From NCBI RefSeq assembly GCF_000231385.2, contig NC_018515.1, positions 2,252,501-2,316,500 of the forward strand: a stretch of 64,000 bases of DNA. The letters run 5' to 3'. Below the pieces are notes generated by a model. The model saw only the letters and a program-made list of their open reading frames with translations. It searched no databases and had not been told where the DNA came from. The stretch is from Desulfosporosinus meridiei DSM 13257 (lineage in GTDB: Bacteria; Bacillota; Desulfitobacteriia; Desulfitobacteriales; Desulfitobacteriaceae). Position 1 is the stretch's first letter. Every line of letters starts with the position of its first letter. Positions 8,464 to 17,395 of this stretch are shown here, piece by piece. The position numbers and the translations under genes were made by a program.

Positions 8464-10692
8464 ATGAAGAAAAATTGGCGTTCTTTCTTGGCCGCGGCTG
8501 TAGTTGCAGTTTTACTTGTTCCAACAGTTTCTGCACCTATCGTATTGGCTGGAGAAATTAGTTCTGCTGAAGCTGTTGGGACTTTGGCCGCACCCCAGGT
8601 GGGTCTGGAAAAAGCAATTCAGATTGTTAAGACTAACTTTGACGTTCCTAATCAATATAAGGATTTTAACTCTTCTTATAATACTTATAATGGACGTCAG
8701 GTTTGGGCTTTACGTTGGAACGGCACATCGGAACAACCAGGAGAGTTCGCAGCAGAAGTTAATGCCATTAATGGTGATATTGTCAGCATGAATTATTGGA
8801 AAAATGAAGATCAATTGGCCAGTAGCCCCTCAGTTCCGACCATTACTAAAGAGGGTGCTCAAGAAATCAGCGATAAGTTGTTGAGCCAGTTATTGGGTAA
8901 GAGAACTGAGGAACTGAAGTTAATTCCAAGTGAGTCGGAGGTTGTACCCCTAAGTTATGGCCCGTTTTATTATTCGGTTCAATATCAACGCTTCATAAAT
9001 GGCGTACCCTTTCTTGGCAATGGAGTAAATGTACAAGTCTCCAGTAAAGATGGACACATTAATTCCTATACTCTCAATTGGAATGATGTCAAGGCACCTG
9101 ATGTAAATGGAGTGATTAGCGTCGAAAAAGCCCAGCAAGCATTTGCTGAAGCACCATTTTTCAAACTCTTGTATTGGGTTCCATCAGGATACAAACCTAT
9201 GCTTGTAGGTCAAAAGCAAGAAGCAAAGCTTGTTTACCAATTAACCGGGGACAATAGTGGCGGGGCAATTGATGCTTTAACGGGTAAGCCCCTTCAACTC
9301 AATCCGGGTGAGTGGTTGTCTACAGACGCCTACGGAGTTGGTGGTATGGGCAGAGCCGAGGCAGAAAAGGCTAGTCAGGCAAGTAACTCGTCACAAATTC
9401 TAACGCCTCAGGAACAACAAGAAGTAGAACGAACCTCAAAGCTTCTTAAACAAGATGAGGCAATTGCTGCTGTGAAGCGTTGGGTTGAGATTCCGAATAC
9501 ACTGACGTTAAGCAGTGCTAATTTGAGTAAAGACTGGCGCAGTACTGATAAGCGTATTTGGAGTTTTGACTGGAACAGTGTTGAGACGAATAAAGAGCTG
9601 GGAAATCCCCAATATCTTAGTGCAAGAGTAAGTGCAACAACGGGCGAACTACTTGGATTTTCCATCGCTACTCAACAAAACGGCAAAGATGATGTCAAAT
9701 TTGACCGGGCAGCAGCTCAAAAAGTAGCCGAAGAATTTCTTAAAAAGGTTCAGCCTGAACGATTCAATCAAGTTGCCTTAGATCCGGAAACGGATTTGAT
9801 GTACAAAATGAACCCTGAACCATGGAATAATCAGGCCTTTTCATATGGTCGGGTGGTTAATGGGGTAGCTTTCCCGGAAAATAGCATGATTGTCAATGTG
9901 GATCCTGTGTCCGGCAAAGTTACGAATTATGAACTAAACTGGTCAGACTATGATTTGCCAAGTGTAACAGGAATTCTCAGCAAAGATAAAGGTGTAGAAT
10001 TATTTCTGAAAGCACGACCCTTAACCCTCACCTATGTTCGTATTTATAGCAATGGGATGCCTGGTGACTTGCGGTTAGTGTATTTGCCAATTGCCAAAGA
10101 GCGCAATATGCAAAATTCCAATATACTGGATGCAAAAAGTGGCGATTTACTCGACTTTCAGGGTCAGCCTATCGAAAAAGGGCCAAAACCCTATACATTT
10201 AATGATCTGACTGGCGTTACTGGCGCACCTGAGATCACAGTACTGGGGCAAGCCGGCTTATTTGGGGATTATGGAAATAGCTTTAAACCCCTTGAGAAAA
10301 TGAGCGTAAGTTCAATGCTGCGGGCCATGTACCTGAGCCGTTTTGGATTATGGGGAAATACTGGCCTCACCGATAAAGAGATTATCAGTAAAGCTAAAGA
10401 ACTGGGCTGGCTGAAAGAAGATCTGAAGCCCGGAGATCCAGTAAATAGAGAACTTCTTGCTAAAGTTCTACTCCGCTACATCCAGCTCAACAAGCTTGCA
10501 GAGCTCAAGGATATTTATAAAGTAAGTTTTCAGGATTCTGATCAAATCAGTTCGGATGCCCTGGGATATATTGCTTTGGCCAGCAGTACAGGGATAATCA
10601 AGGTAGAAGGGCAAGTTCTAGCACCACGTGATACTGTGAGCCGTGCTGAAGGTGCTACTGCGCTCTTCAGAGCTTTAAACTGGCGTAATTAA
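8464..10692 (+). CDS. Secreted YcdB/PepSY-type protein with C-terminal S-layer homology domains
   Basis: Exported cell-surface protein, about 742 residues. I place the start at ATG 8464, nine bases after GGAGG, because it gives a classic signal peptide (MKKNWRSFLAAAVVAVLLVP... cleaved near VLAG); the open frame reaches upstream to 8269 without a better site. The body holds two repeated YcdB/YcdC-PepSY-like blocks with the recurrent pattern ...ISATTGELLGF / VNGDIVSMNYW (about residues 45-230 and 330-560). The last 180 residues resemble SLH modules (LLAKVLLRYIQLNKL; ALGYIALASSTGIIKVEGQ; VSRAEGATALFRAL), which anchor proteins to secondary wall polymer. Related proteins are linked to peptidase inhibition or spore coat, but the function here is unknown. 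Confidence 0.85.
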   Translation: MKKNWRSFLAAAVVAVLLVPTVSAPIVLAGEISSAEAVGTLAAPQVGLEKAIQIVKTNFDVPNQYKDFNSSYNTYNGRQVWALRWNGTSEQPGEFAAEVNAINGDIVSMNYWKNEDQLASSPSVPTITKEGAQEISDKLLSQLLGKRTEELKLIPSESEVVPLSYGPFYYSVQYQRFINGVPFLGNGVNVQVSSKDGHINSYTLNWNDVKAPDVNGVISVEKAQQAFAEAPFFKLLYWVPSGYKPMLVGQKQEAKLVYQLTGDNSGGAIDALTGKPLQLNPGEWLSTDAYGVGGMGRAEAEKASQASNSSQILTPQEQQEVERTSKLLKQDEAIAAVKRWVEIPNTLTLSSANLSKDWRSTDKRIWSFDWNSVETNKELGNPQYLSARVSATTGELLGFSIATQQNGKDDVKFDRAAAQKVAEEFLKKVQPERFNQVALDPETDLMYKMNPEPWNNQAFSYGRVVNGVAFPENSMIVNVDPVSGKVTNYELNWSDYDLPSVTGILSKDKGVELFLKARPLTLTYVRIYSNGMPGDLRLVYLPIAKERNMQNSNILDAKSGDLLDFQGQPIEKGPKPYTFNDLTGVTGAPEITVLGQAGLFGDYGNSFKPLEKMSVSSMLRAMYLSRFGLWGNTGLTDKEIISKAKELGWLKEDLKPGDPVNRELLAKVLLRYIQLNKLAELKDIYKVSFQDSDQISSDALGYIALASSTGIIKVEGQVLAPRDTVSRAEGATALFRALNWRN

Positions 10693-10765
10693 GAGTTAGA
10701 AACAAACTATGATTATCATTTCATCATGAGTTTGATATAAGTAGTGAGATGTGAATGCTTTACAG

Positions 10766-10801
10766 AAAGTCCCCTCGTTTAAATTGACGAGGGGACTTTT
10801 G
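10766..10801 (+). terminator. Intrinsic terminator after the SLH protein gene
   Basis: A perfect 12-bp stem AAAGTCCCCTCG/CGAGGGGACTTT with a 10-base loop, ending in TTTT. It lies 74 bases after the stop codon. Confidence 0.85.
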
Positions 10802-10978
10802 TTGTCTGCAGAGAAGCTATTTGCTTCTTTCTACCTGCAGTGACATAACATTCATTAAATAATCGTAAAGGATGATAATTCATTGACAACATAAAGTAAG
10901 AATAATGCTATAATTACTTAGAACCAGATTTGAAAATCTCATATTTAAGTATCAACAATAAGGCAATATTACTACATA

Positions 10979-11659
10979 CTAATCCACACTAATTTTTAAT
11001 CCGGATAATCGTTCGGAGGGTTGGACGAGAACCATTTGACCAGTTTGGTTAAATTGAAACTGATACGATTCTCCGGAGGTTTGTCCAATCGCTGTTTTCC
11101 AGCTGAAGTTATTCATAGACACGCTTGGATCTCCACCACCGTTAGAGCTGCTTGTCCAGGCTACGACAGCATCAGGATCGACCACACAAGGTGCTTCTAA
11201 CATAAGCGGGTTGCCATCAGTCATGACCGCAACTTGTTGTAGCTGATTTGAGATGTTCGTCAGGACAGTGGAGGCCAATCCCTTTTGGGATAGTACTCCG
11301 CTTCCTATTAAACGCACATCATATTTTAAGTCGGTGGGAAAGGCTAGTAGATTTTCACTCTCGACTGAAAGACAATCCCCGGGTTCAAGTTCGAAAACGG
11401 AGACATGATAAGCATTTTTTGCTAAATATATGATTCCTGAACCTTCGACGGTCATTAATTCTATGTTTTCTCCGGTTAGAGTTCTTTTGGCTAAACCAAG
11501 CAGAGAGCCCATGACACCTCCGCCATTGTCTGGTCCCAGCAACATCTTGTCGAACTTGAAGTTCCCTTTATAGGCGACCATTGTTCCTTTCTTGGCAATA
11601 AATTTACCCGTGCCTTCTATTTTACAGCATAGTTCTTCTTCGACATTAAACTTAAACAT
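10979..11659 (-). CDS. AIM24 family protein
   Basis: 226 residues, matching the AIM24 (formerly DUF124/TIGR00266) family: an all-beta protein with glycine-rich turns. Diagnostic stretches are GTGKFIAKKGTMVAYKGNFKF, LLKR-like AKRTLTGENIELMTVEGSG, and LEPGDCLSVESENLLAF. It is encoded on the minus strand with AAGGAGG eight bases before the ATG. The family is widespread in bacteria and related to a mitochondrial inner-membrane protein of yeast, but the biochemical role in bacteria is not established. It is monocistronic and divergent from the molybdenum hydroxylase genes, with 155 bases between the starts. Confidence 0.88.
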   Translation of the reverse strand: MFKFNVEEELCCKIEGTGKFIAKKGTMVAYKGNFKFDKMLLGPDNGGGVMGSLLGLAKRTLTGENIELMTVEGSGIIYLAKNAYHVSVFELEPGDCLSVESENLLAFPTDLKYDVRLIGSGVLSQKGLASTVLTNISNQLQQVAVMTDGNPLMLEAPCVVDPDAVVAWTSSSNGGGDPSVSMNNFSWKTAIGQTSGESYQFQFNQTGQMVLVQPSERLSGLKISVD

Positions 11660-11814
11660 TGTATTAGCCTCCTTGCTAGATTTGATTTTCGATTTTTTGC
11701 TATATAAAGATATTTAGAATATATACCAAAAGTAATATCTGTACAATGAGTAAACAAATCAACGTTCAAAAGGGTTCGCGGAGATTTATTAGGTAAAGCT
11801 GAGGAGTGAGAGTA

Positions 11815-14100
11815 TTGGACAAGGATTATAAATATGTCGGGCGCACTTTTCCAATTCATGATGCAGAGCAGAAAGTAAACGGTAGTCTACAATATTTAAG
11901 TGATATGAGGCTGCCAAATATGTTATATGCCAAACTGCTTTTGAGTCCAATCGCTCATGCTCACATTACCAATATTGATACGAGTAAAGCTGAGGCTTTA
12001 CCGGGAGTTGTAAGAGTATTTACCCATCTAAATACCCCTGCCAAAACCTACAGTCGCTATAGAATAGTGCCTGACCAAGAGTTTTGCTTAGAGGATGAGC
12101 GTCTTTTAACTGAGAAGGCTCGCTTTGTCGGAGATCGCATTGCCGTTGTGGTAGCTGTCAGCAAAGAAATCGCCACCCAGGCTATTGATCTCATTCAAGT
12201 TGACTATGCAGAATTGCCTGTACTAAATACTCCCGAAAAAGCCCTTGAGGAACAGGCGGACAAAATTCATTCTGCAGGGAACCTGCTCCATGAATTTGAA
12301 TACAAAATCGGGGAGATAGATCTTGCCGAAAACTGTGTTGAGGTTGAAACTTTAACCAATACACAAAAAGTGCATCATGCGGCAATGGAACCCCATGTTT
12401 GTCTGGCGGATTACGACAGTTCCGGCAAGCTCACTCTCTGGGCTGCCTGCCAAGGCGTATTTGGGGTAAGAACTGTGGTAGCTGATTTACTGGAACTGAG
12501 TTATAACAAAGTCAGAGTCATTAAAGTTCCTATGGGGGGGTCTTTCGGCGGCAGGCAAGAAATTATTTTTGAACCCCTAACTGCTTTTCTAGCCAAGGAG
12601 GTTAAGCGTTCGGTCAAACTAACCTTGACGAGGGAAGAGACCATTATATCTACAATGACTCGACCCGCAACGAGTTCCAGAGTAAGAACCCTGGTTAACC
12701 AAGAAGGTCGATTAGTTGACTGTAGAGTAGATACCGTATTAGACGCCGGAGCGTATGCGACGAGTTCTATTGACAATACTTATGTAATGGCTAAGAAGAT
12801 ATGTAAATTGTACAGAATCCCTTACTATGAACATAGGGGAAAAACCGTTTATACCAACACCCCCGTAGCCGGTGGAGCACGAGGATGGGGTGCACCGGAA
12901 ATCATGACTGCTCTCGAAATTCATATGGATGCTGTGGCGAAAGGGTTAGGAATAGATCTTATAGAATTTCGGCTCTTGAATCTTGTCCATCCTTATGACT
13001 TAGATAAAACCTCTCAAATTTCTTTGGGGAATGCTCGGGTTAGAGAGTGTCTCCTTAAAGGTGCCGAAGCCTTCGGCTGGAGTGAGAAATTTCAACGATG
13101 GAATAAAAGGCCGAATCAAGGCAGATTCCGCAGAGGAGTAGGATTAGCCTGTGCTGCCCATAAAAATGGAATGTACGGAGGATTTCCCGAACACAGTACC
13201 ATGACCTTAAAAATGAATGAGGATGGCAGTTTCATCTTGAACACCGGTCTCCATGAATTAGGGTGCGGAACCATTACCTCCATTACCCAAATTGTTGCAG
13301 AAGTCCTAGACATCGACCCTAAATTTATTACGACCTTAGAAGCGGATACAGAAAACGGTCCCTATGATTTTGGTTCTTACGGTAGCAGGGTTACTTATAT
13401 CTGTGGCGCATGTGCCTACGAAGTTTCCCAGAGGGTAAGAGAAAAAGTATTGGAGTGTGCTTCGCAAATACTCCAAACACCTATTGAGTCTTTAGAAAAT
13501 GGGGCGGGCAGAGTATGGGTTAGGGGAGATGAACAGCACTATCTAAGTTATCGAGAAATCGCCACAACCGCCAAACTTAAGTATGATACGGACATCGTGC
13601 TTACTCATACCTATCATGGAACGTCCAACCCAGGTGCTTATGCTGTGCATTTTGCCGAGGTGGAAGTTGACACAGCCACGGGAAGAGTCCAGGTCAAGGA
13701 TTATTTGGCAGCCCATGATATTGGTAAAGCTATCAATCCCGGGATGGTTGAGGGGCAGATTCAAGGCGGTGTGCAAATGGGGATTGGTTATGCTCTCTAT
13801 GAAGAAATAAAGGTTACGACTGATGGAAGTATTCTTAGCAGAAGCTTGAAAAATTATCATGTGCTTAATGCGCCGGACATGCCTGAGGTGAGAATTCTAT
13901 TGATCGAAGAGGGTGGAGATGAAGGGCCTTACGGTGCCAAGAGTATTGGAGAAATTGCCTTTGTTCCGGTGGCTGCGGCGGTAGTCAATGCTGTTAATAA
14001 TGCCTTGGGCACATCTTTGTCAAATTTGCCTCTGACACCGGAGAAGATTATGATAGCCCTGAATGCGAGGCGGGATGTTTCAGGCATAAGGCACGAATGA
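11815..14100 (+). CDS. Molybdenum hydroxylase large (Mo-pterin) subunit, xanthine dehydrogenase family
   Basis: Catalytic subunit of a xanthine oxidase-family enzyme that hydroxylates a heterocycle or aldehyde using molybdopterin cytosine dinucleotide. About 761 residues. An N-terminal XDH a/b hammerhead domain (VGRTFPIHDAEQKVNGS...) is followed by Mo-binding loops: QGVFGVRTVV, VPMGGSFGGRQE, GGARGWGAPE, and near the C-terminus EGPYGAKSIGEIAF, which carries the expected active-site glutamate. I prefer TTG 11815, eight bases after GAGGAG, over GTG 11806, which overlaps that site. The 2Fe-2S subunit gene follows 81 bases on. No FAD subunit gene is near, so the electron acceptor is unclear. The substrate cannot be assigned. 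Confidence 0.9.
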   Translation: MDKDYKYVGRTFPIHDAEQKVNGSLQYLSDMRLPNMLYAKLLLSPIAHAHITNIDTSKAEALPGVVRVFTHLNTPAKTYSRYRIVPDQEFCLEDERLLTEKARFVGDRIAVVVAVSKEIATQAIDLIQVDYAELPVLNTPEKALEEQADKIHSAGNLLHEFEYKIGEIDLAENCVEVETLTNTQKVHHAAMEPHVCLADYDSSGKLTLWAACQGVFGVRTVVADLLELSYNKVRVIKVPMGGSFGGRQEIIFEPLTAFLAKEVKRSVKLTLTREETIISTMTRPATSSRVRTLVNQEGRLVDCRVDTVLDAGAYATSSIDNTYVMAKKICKLYRIPYYEHRGKTVYTNTPVAGGARGWGAPEIMTALEIHMDAVAKGLGIDLIEFRLLNLVHPYDLDKTSQISLGNARVRECLLKGAEAFGWSEKFQRWNKRPNQGRFRRGVGLACAAHKNGMYGGFPEHSTMTLKMNEDGSFILNTGLHELGCGTITSITQIVAEVLDIDPKFITTLEADTENGPYDFGSYGSRVTYICGACAYEVSQRVREKVLECASQILQTPIESLENGAGRVWVRGDEQHYLSYREIATTAKLKYDTDIVLTHTYHGTSNPGAYAVHFAEVEVDTATGRVQVKDYLAAHDIGKAINPGMVEGQIQGGVQMGIGYALYEEIKVTTDGSILSRSLKNYHVLNAPDMPEVRILLIEEGGDEGPYGAKSIGEIAFVPVAAAVVNAVNNALGTSLSNLPLTPEKIMIALNARRDVSGIRHE

Positions 14101-14181
14101 AACCCACTCTTTATTTAATGGGAAGAGTAAAGATATGTATTTAGGAAGAAATATCAAAAGGCAGAGGATAAGGGTGACAAC

Positions 14182-14631
14182 ATGCAAATTGAGTTTACGG
14201 TTAATTGGAAAGTGTACAATCTGACGGTTTCTCCAACCCTGCGGCTGATTGATTTGTTAAGAGAAGAACTGGGGCTAACGGGGACTAAAGAAGGGTGTGG
14301 TGAAGGAGAGTGCGGATCCTGCACGGTGATTATGAATGGGAAAGCTGTTAATTCCTGTTTAGTTCTTGCATCCCAAATTAGAGGCCAAGAGATCTTGACA
14401 ATTGAAGCTCTTGAAAAAGATGGACTGGACAAGTTACAGGTATCCTTCATCAAAAATAGTGCTGTTCAATGCGGATTTTGCACTCCGGGAATGTTGATGT
14501 CAGCTAAAGCACTATTAATGAAGAATCCTTCTCCCTCGGAAGAAGAGATTAAAACTGCAATAGCCGGTAATTTATGTAGATGTACTGGGTACAATAAAAT
14601 AGTCCAGGCAATTAAGGAAGCCGCCGAATAA
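14182..14631 (+). CDS. (2Fe-2S)-binding small subunit of the molybdenum hydroxylase
   Basis: Carries electrons from the molybdenum centre of the large subunit encoded upstream. 149 residues, normal for XdhC/CoxS-type small subunits. The N-terminal plant-ferredoxin-like cluster ligands are in GCGEGECGSCTV with a fourth cysteine in AVNSCLV. The C-terminal helical cluster ligands are in QCGFCTPGML and GNLCRCTGY. All eight expected cysteines are present. The gene order large-then-small and the missing medium (FAD) subunit set this apart from ordinary three-gene xanthine dehydrogenase operons. A long palindrome begins 10 bases after the stop codon. Confidence 0.93.
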   Translation: MQIEFTVNWKVYNLTVSPTLRLIDLLREELGLTGTKEGCGEGECGSCTVIMNGKAVNSCLVLASQIRGQEILTIEALEKDGLDKLQVSFIKNSAVQCGFCTPGMLMSAKALLMKNPSPSEEEIKTAIAGNLCRCTGYNKIVQAIKEAAE

Positions 14632-14714
14632 GCGTGTTGCGGCGTGTTGCGGGGACGGTCCTTTTAACACACAAATGTGTGTTAAAAGGACCGTCCCCGC
14701 AACACGCCAACACG
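14632..14714. repeat. Long perfect palindrome, copy 1 of a dispersed repeat
   Basis: The arms 14641-14672 and 14677-14708 are perfect 32-bp inverted complements (33 counting the A-T pair that closes the loop). The core is GGGGACGGTCCTTTTAACAC. The arm tip GCGTGTTGC is also directly repeated at 14632-14640. The same core recurs at 18236-18299. It fills most of the 99-base space between the molybdenum hydroxylase small subunit and the C-S lyase gene. Known REP-like palindromes of this GGGGACGG type occur in many Firmicutes and are often thought to be moved by REP-associated Y1 transposases; none is present here. It could also act as a transcription or mRNA-stability barrier. Confidence 0.85.
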
Positions 14715-14730
14715 AAAGGAGTTGATGTTA

Positions 14731-15912
14731 ATGAGCTGTAATTTTGATCAGGTAATCGATCGTCGCAAGACTTGTTCTGTAAAGTGGGATTTCAATCAGC
14801 GGATTTTTGGTCGGGAAGATGTTTTGCCCTTGTGGGTTGCAGATATGGACTTTCAGGCTCCTGAGGCTGTTATTGAGGCCTTAGTTCATCGTGCTAAGCA
14901 TGGAATCTTTGGCTATTCAGATGGAATGGACGGTTATTATGAGGCCTTAACTAACTGGCTGCACCAGCGCTTTGGCTGGGAGATCCAACGAGATTGGGTA
15001 ACCTTTAGTCCAGGAATTGTTTTTGGCTTATATCAATTAGTAAATAGCTTAACTAAGCCTGGAGATAAAGTTCTTCTGCAGTCCCCTGTATATCCCCCCT
15101 TTTTTAACGCTATTAAAAATAACCATCGTGAGCTAGTCAATAGCCAACTAATCTTTGCCAATAACCGATATGTCATGGATTATGACGATTTGGAAGAAAA
15201 GTTTTCCAACGGAGTTAAGATGATGATTCTGTGTAACCCTCATAATCCGGTTGGGCGGGTTTGGGAGCGGGGGGAACTCGAACGCTTGGGAAAACTTTGT
15301 CTCACCTATAAGGTCATAGTAATCTCTGATGAAATTCATGGAGATCTTATTTATAAAGGGCATCGCCATATTCCCTTTGCTACTCTTTCACCTGAAATAG
15401 CTCTTCAGTCAGTAGTTTGTACAGCGCCAAGTAAGACATTTAACCTTGCTGGTTTACAGACTTCTAACTTAATTATTCCGAATCCGGATTATAGACAAGC
15501 CTTTCAAGCGGCTAGGGATTTGACGGGGATACATAATCCTAATGTCTTTGGTATCACGGCTTTAGAAGCAGCCTATAGATATGGCTGGGATTGGCTAAAT
15601 CAGTTGATGGACTATTTGCAGGGAAATGTGGATTACTTAATATCGTCACTTGTTCAAATCTCTCATGTTAAGTTGATTCAGCCCGAAGGGACTTATTTGG
15701 CTTGGTTAGACTTCAGGGATTTAGGGATGGATCCCAAGGAGTTACAGAAGTTTTTAGTACACAAGGCTGGGGTGGGACTAAATCCAGGCTTTCAATTTGG
15801 CCCTGGCGGAGAAGGCTTTGCCCGTCTTAATATCGGTTGCTCCCGTTCAACACTTGAAGATGGTTGTGAACGGATTAGAGTTGCAATTGATAAATTAGAT
15901 CTCCATGTGTAA
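14731..15912 (+). CDS. patB: MalY/PatB family pyridoxal-phosphate C-S lyase (cystathionine beta-lyase)
   Basis: PLP enzyme of fold type I, predicted to cleave the C-S bond of cystathionine or cysteine conjugates to a thiol, pyruvate and ammonia. 393 residues. The N-terminus FDQVIDRRKTCSVKWD and LPLWVADMDFQAPEAV are diagnostic of MalY/PatB. The substrate pocket follows in NPHNPVGRVW, the aspartate in VISDEIHGDL contacts the PLP nitrogen, and the PLP lysine is in APSKTFNLAGLQ. The C-terminus has ARLNIGCSRSTLEDG. I chose ATG 14731, nine bases after AAAGGAG; earlier TTG 14722 and ATG 14725 sit too close. It may be co-transcribed with the hydroxylase genes, with the palindrome between. Confidence 0.9.
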   Translation: MSCNFDQVIDRRKTCSVKWDFNQRIFGREDVLPLWVADMDFQAPEAVIEALVHRAKHGIFGYSDGMDGYYEALTNWLHQRFGWEIQRDWVTFSPGIVFGLYQLVNSLTKPGDKVLLQSPVYPPFFNAIKNNHRELVNSQLIFANNRYVMDYDDLEEKFSNGVKMMILCNPHNPVGRVWERGELERLGKLCLTYKVIVISDEIHGDLIYKGHRHIPFATLSPEIALQSVVCTAPSKTFNLAGLQTSNLIIPNPDYRQAFQAARDLTGIHNPNVFGITALEAAYRYGWDWLNQLMDYLQGNVDYLISSLVQISHVKLIQPEGTYLAWLDFRDLGMDPKELQKFLVHKAGVGLNPGFQFGPGGEGFARLNIGCSRSTLEDGCERIRVAIDKLDLHV

Positions 15913-16010
15913 AAAACGAATATAAATATAATCCCATCTTCTCTGCTGATTACCGTTGGACGACATTTTACCACTTTTGCATGTATTACTGACAAAGGAG
16001 ACCTATAAAT

Positions 16011-16568
16011 ATGATTGTTTATATAGCACTATTGCGAGGAATAAACGTAGGTGGAAAGAATGTTATAAAGATGGCTGAATTGAAAAAAGTATTTGAAGCT
16101 ATCGGACTTTCTGATGTCAAGACATATATACAAAGTGGCAATGTATTATTCAAATCAAACCAAGGAGAGGAATTTCTGCGGGGAAAAATTGAGCATCAAA
16201 TTGAGGCGGTTTTTGGATTTCCAGTTACGGTTATTTTGAGAACGTCGGCAGAGTTGGAACAACTGGTTTCGAATTGCCCATTTTCAGAGGAAGAATTAGC
16301 AGAAGCGGAGGCGTCTACTGAAGCAGAGAGTCAATATGTAGCACTATTAACCCACGTACCCTTGCAAGAAAAGATTGCATTGCTGGACGCTTATAGAGGT
16401 GAAAACGACCAGTATCGAATTATAGGGCGAGACGTATTTCTCTTATTCAATCATAGTATTAGAAATTCAAAGCTTGCTACTAACCTTTATAAACTTGGTG
16501 TATCAGCCACAGTACGTAATTGGAAGACGCTTAATAAACTTACTACGTTAGCTAAAGCCATGGATTGA
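16011..16568 (+). CDS. DUF1697 family protein
   Basis: 185 residues, matching DUF1697: the N-terminal IALLRGINVGGKNVIKMAEL and TYIQSGNVLFKS are diagnostic, and the C-terminal NWKTLNKLTTLA fits the usual RNW.T...L ending. It is a soluble protein of unknown biochemical function. ATG start with AAGGAGACC upstream. It appears to be a single-gene unit; a palindromic hairpin with a TTGTTCGCGAACAA centre follows at 16581-16615. Confidence 0.9.
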   Translation: MIVYIALLRGINVGGKNVIKMAELKKVFEAIGLSDVKTYIQSGNVLFKSNQGEEFLRGKIEHQIEAVFGFPVTVILRTSAELEQLVSNCPFSEEELAEAEASTEAESQYVALLTHVPLQEKIALLDAYRGENDQYRIIGRDVFLLFNHSIRNSKLATNLYKLGVSATVRNWKTLNKLTTLAKAMD

Positions 16569-16580
16569 CGCTCTTATGCC

Positions 16581-16615
16581 CATTATTCTTGTTCGCGAAC
16601 AAAAGTAGGATAATG
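16581..16615. repeat. Hairpin with 14-bp perfect palindrome core after the DUF1697 gene
   Basis: TTGTTCGCGAACAA (16589-16602) is flanked by CATTAT and ATAATG arms. There is no T-tract. A second hairpin AAGTAACTT/AAGTTACTT lies at 16662-16686. They may be weak terminators or a protein-binding site; the half-sites are inverted relative to a Gram-positive LexA box. Confidence 0.45.
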
Positions 16616-16703
16616 AAAGTTCACTATATGGTAGTTTAACGAACAAGTTTATCTCTTCTTAAAGTAACTTATTCGGAAAGTTACTTAACGATATATGGAA
16701 ACA

Positions 16704-16745
16704 AAAAAAGGTGTAAACCCCTTAATAAATGAGGGATTACACCTT
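16704..16745 (-). terminator. Intrinsic terminator for the minus-strand DUF1992 gene
   Basis: Read on the minus strand: AAGGTGTAA...TTACACCTT stem with an inner CCCT/AGGG pairing, ending in TTTTTTTG. It lies 20 bases beyond the stop codon of the DUF1992 gene. Confidence 0.8.
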
Positions 16746-16765
16746 CTAACTGAATAGTTATGCAC

Positions 16766-17164
16766 TTAATACCTTCCGCGTCTGCAATCTCTAATTATAT
16801 TGAAACCTAGAGCCTTTTCTTGAAAATATTCGGTATTATTTATATGCTTCGCGTTCGAATCTATCTTATCACTGTCTAAGGAGCTTGAGGACATTTCTTG
16901 ATCGGTTCTTATAGAATCAGACAAGTGCTCCTTCGGCAAATCTATTGAATTGCTTGTAGAGAAAGCTACGGGCTTATCATCGTTAGCTTCATTAAGATAT
17001 CCTCCATTTTTTAAAACGGTATATGCAAATTTGAATTCAGGAGGCAAAAAATAGAAATTCTCAATGGTTACAGGTTTTCCTGCTCCTGGAAGGTTTTTTA
17101 GTTCTCCTCTTTCAATAGCTTCTCGAATTTTTCGTTCAGAAACAATATCAACACACTTATCCAA
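16766..17164 (-). CDS. DUF1992 (DnaJ-C28-like) domain protein
   Basis: 132 residues. The first 60 match the DUF1992 domain also found in DNAJC28: SERKIREAIERGELKNLPGAG, then PPEFKFAYTVLKNGGYLNEA. The remaining 70 residues are serine- and aspartate-rich and look disordered (SSSSLDSDKIDSNAK). Read from TTG 17164, six bases after GGCGGTG. The molecular function of the domain is not established. It is monocistronic on the minus strand with its own terminator. Confidence 0.8.
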   Translation of the reverse strand: MDKCVDIVSERKIREAIERGELKNLPGAGKPVTIENFYFLPPEFKFAYTVLKNGGYLNEANDDKPVAFSTSNSIDLPKEHLSDSIRTDQEMSSSSLDSDKIDSNAKHINNTEYFQEKALGFNIIRDCRRGRY

Positions 17165-17257
17165 TTATTTCACCGCCTAAACACCTTTTAGTATTAGTAA
17201 TATTATAAAACTAATTAATTGCTGATTCTAGTAGTATATTCTGTACGCCAGACGTTT

Positions 17258-17395
17258 TCAATCGGGTTTCAAAATAGAAATGTCCTTCGCTAAAGACCCA
17301 TAATGTGAAAAAGTAATCAGTGCTACTTCTGCCGAAGGATTAAATTTATCATTTGTGTCTTTCATAATATTCCTAATAACATTTATAGTTTGCAT
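17258..17395 (-). CDS. Possible small protein, 45 aa
   Basis: A short open frame with a good ribosome site (AGGAAGG, eight bases before the ATG) on the minus strand. The peptide begins MQTINVIRNIMKDTND and ends ISILKPD. It has no signal peptide or recognised motif. It may be a genuine small protein or the remaining N-terminus of a decayed gene, since nothing in the 90 bases beyond continues it. The rest of the gap 17165-17579 shows no other gene. Confidence 0.3.
   Translation of the reverse strand: MQTINVIRNIMKDTNDKFNPSAEVALITFSHYGSLAKDISILKPD

Noticed and set aside
16589-16602. TTGTTCGCGAACAA as a LexA (SOS) box
   Set aside because: Gram-positive LexA boxes have GAAC then GTTC; this palindrome has the halves inverted and lies after, not before, a gene.
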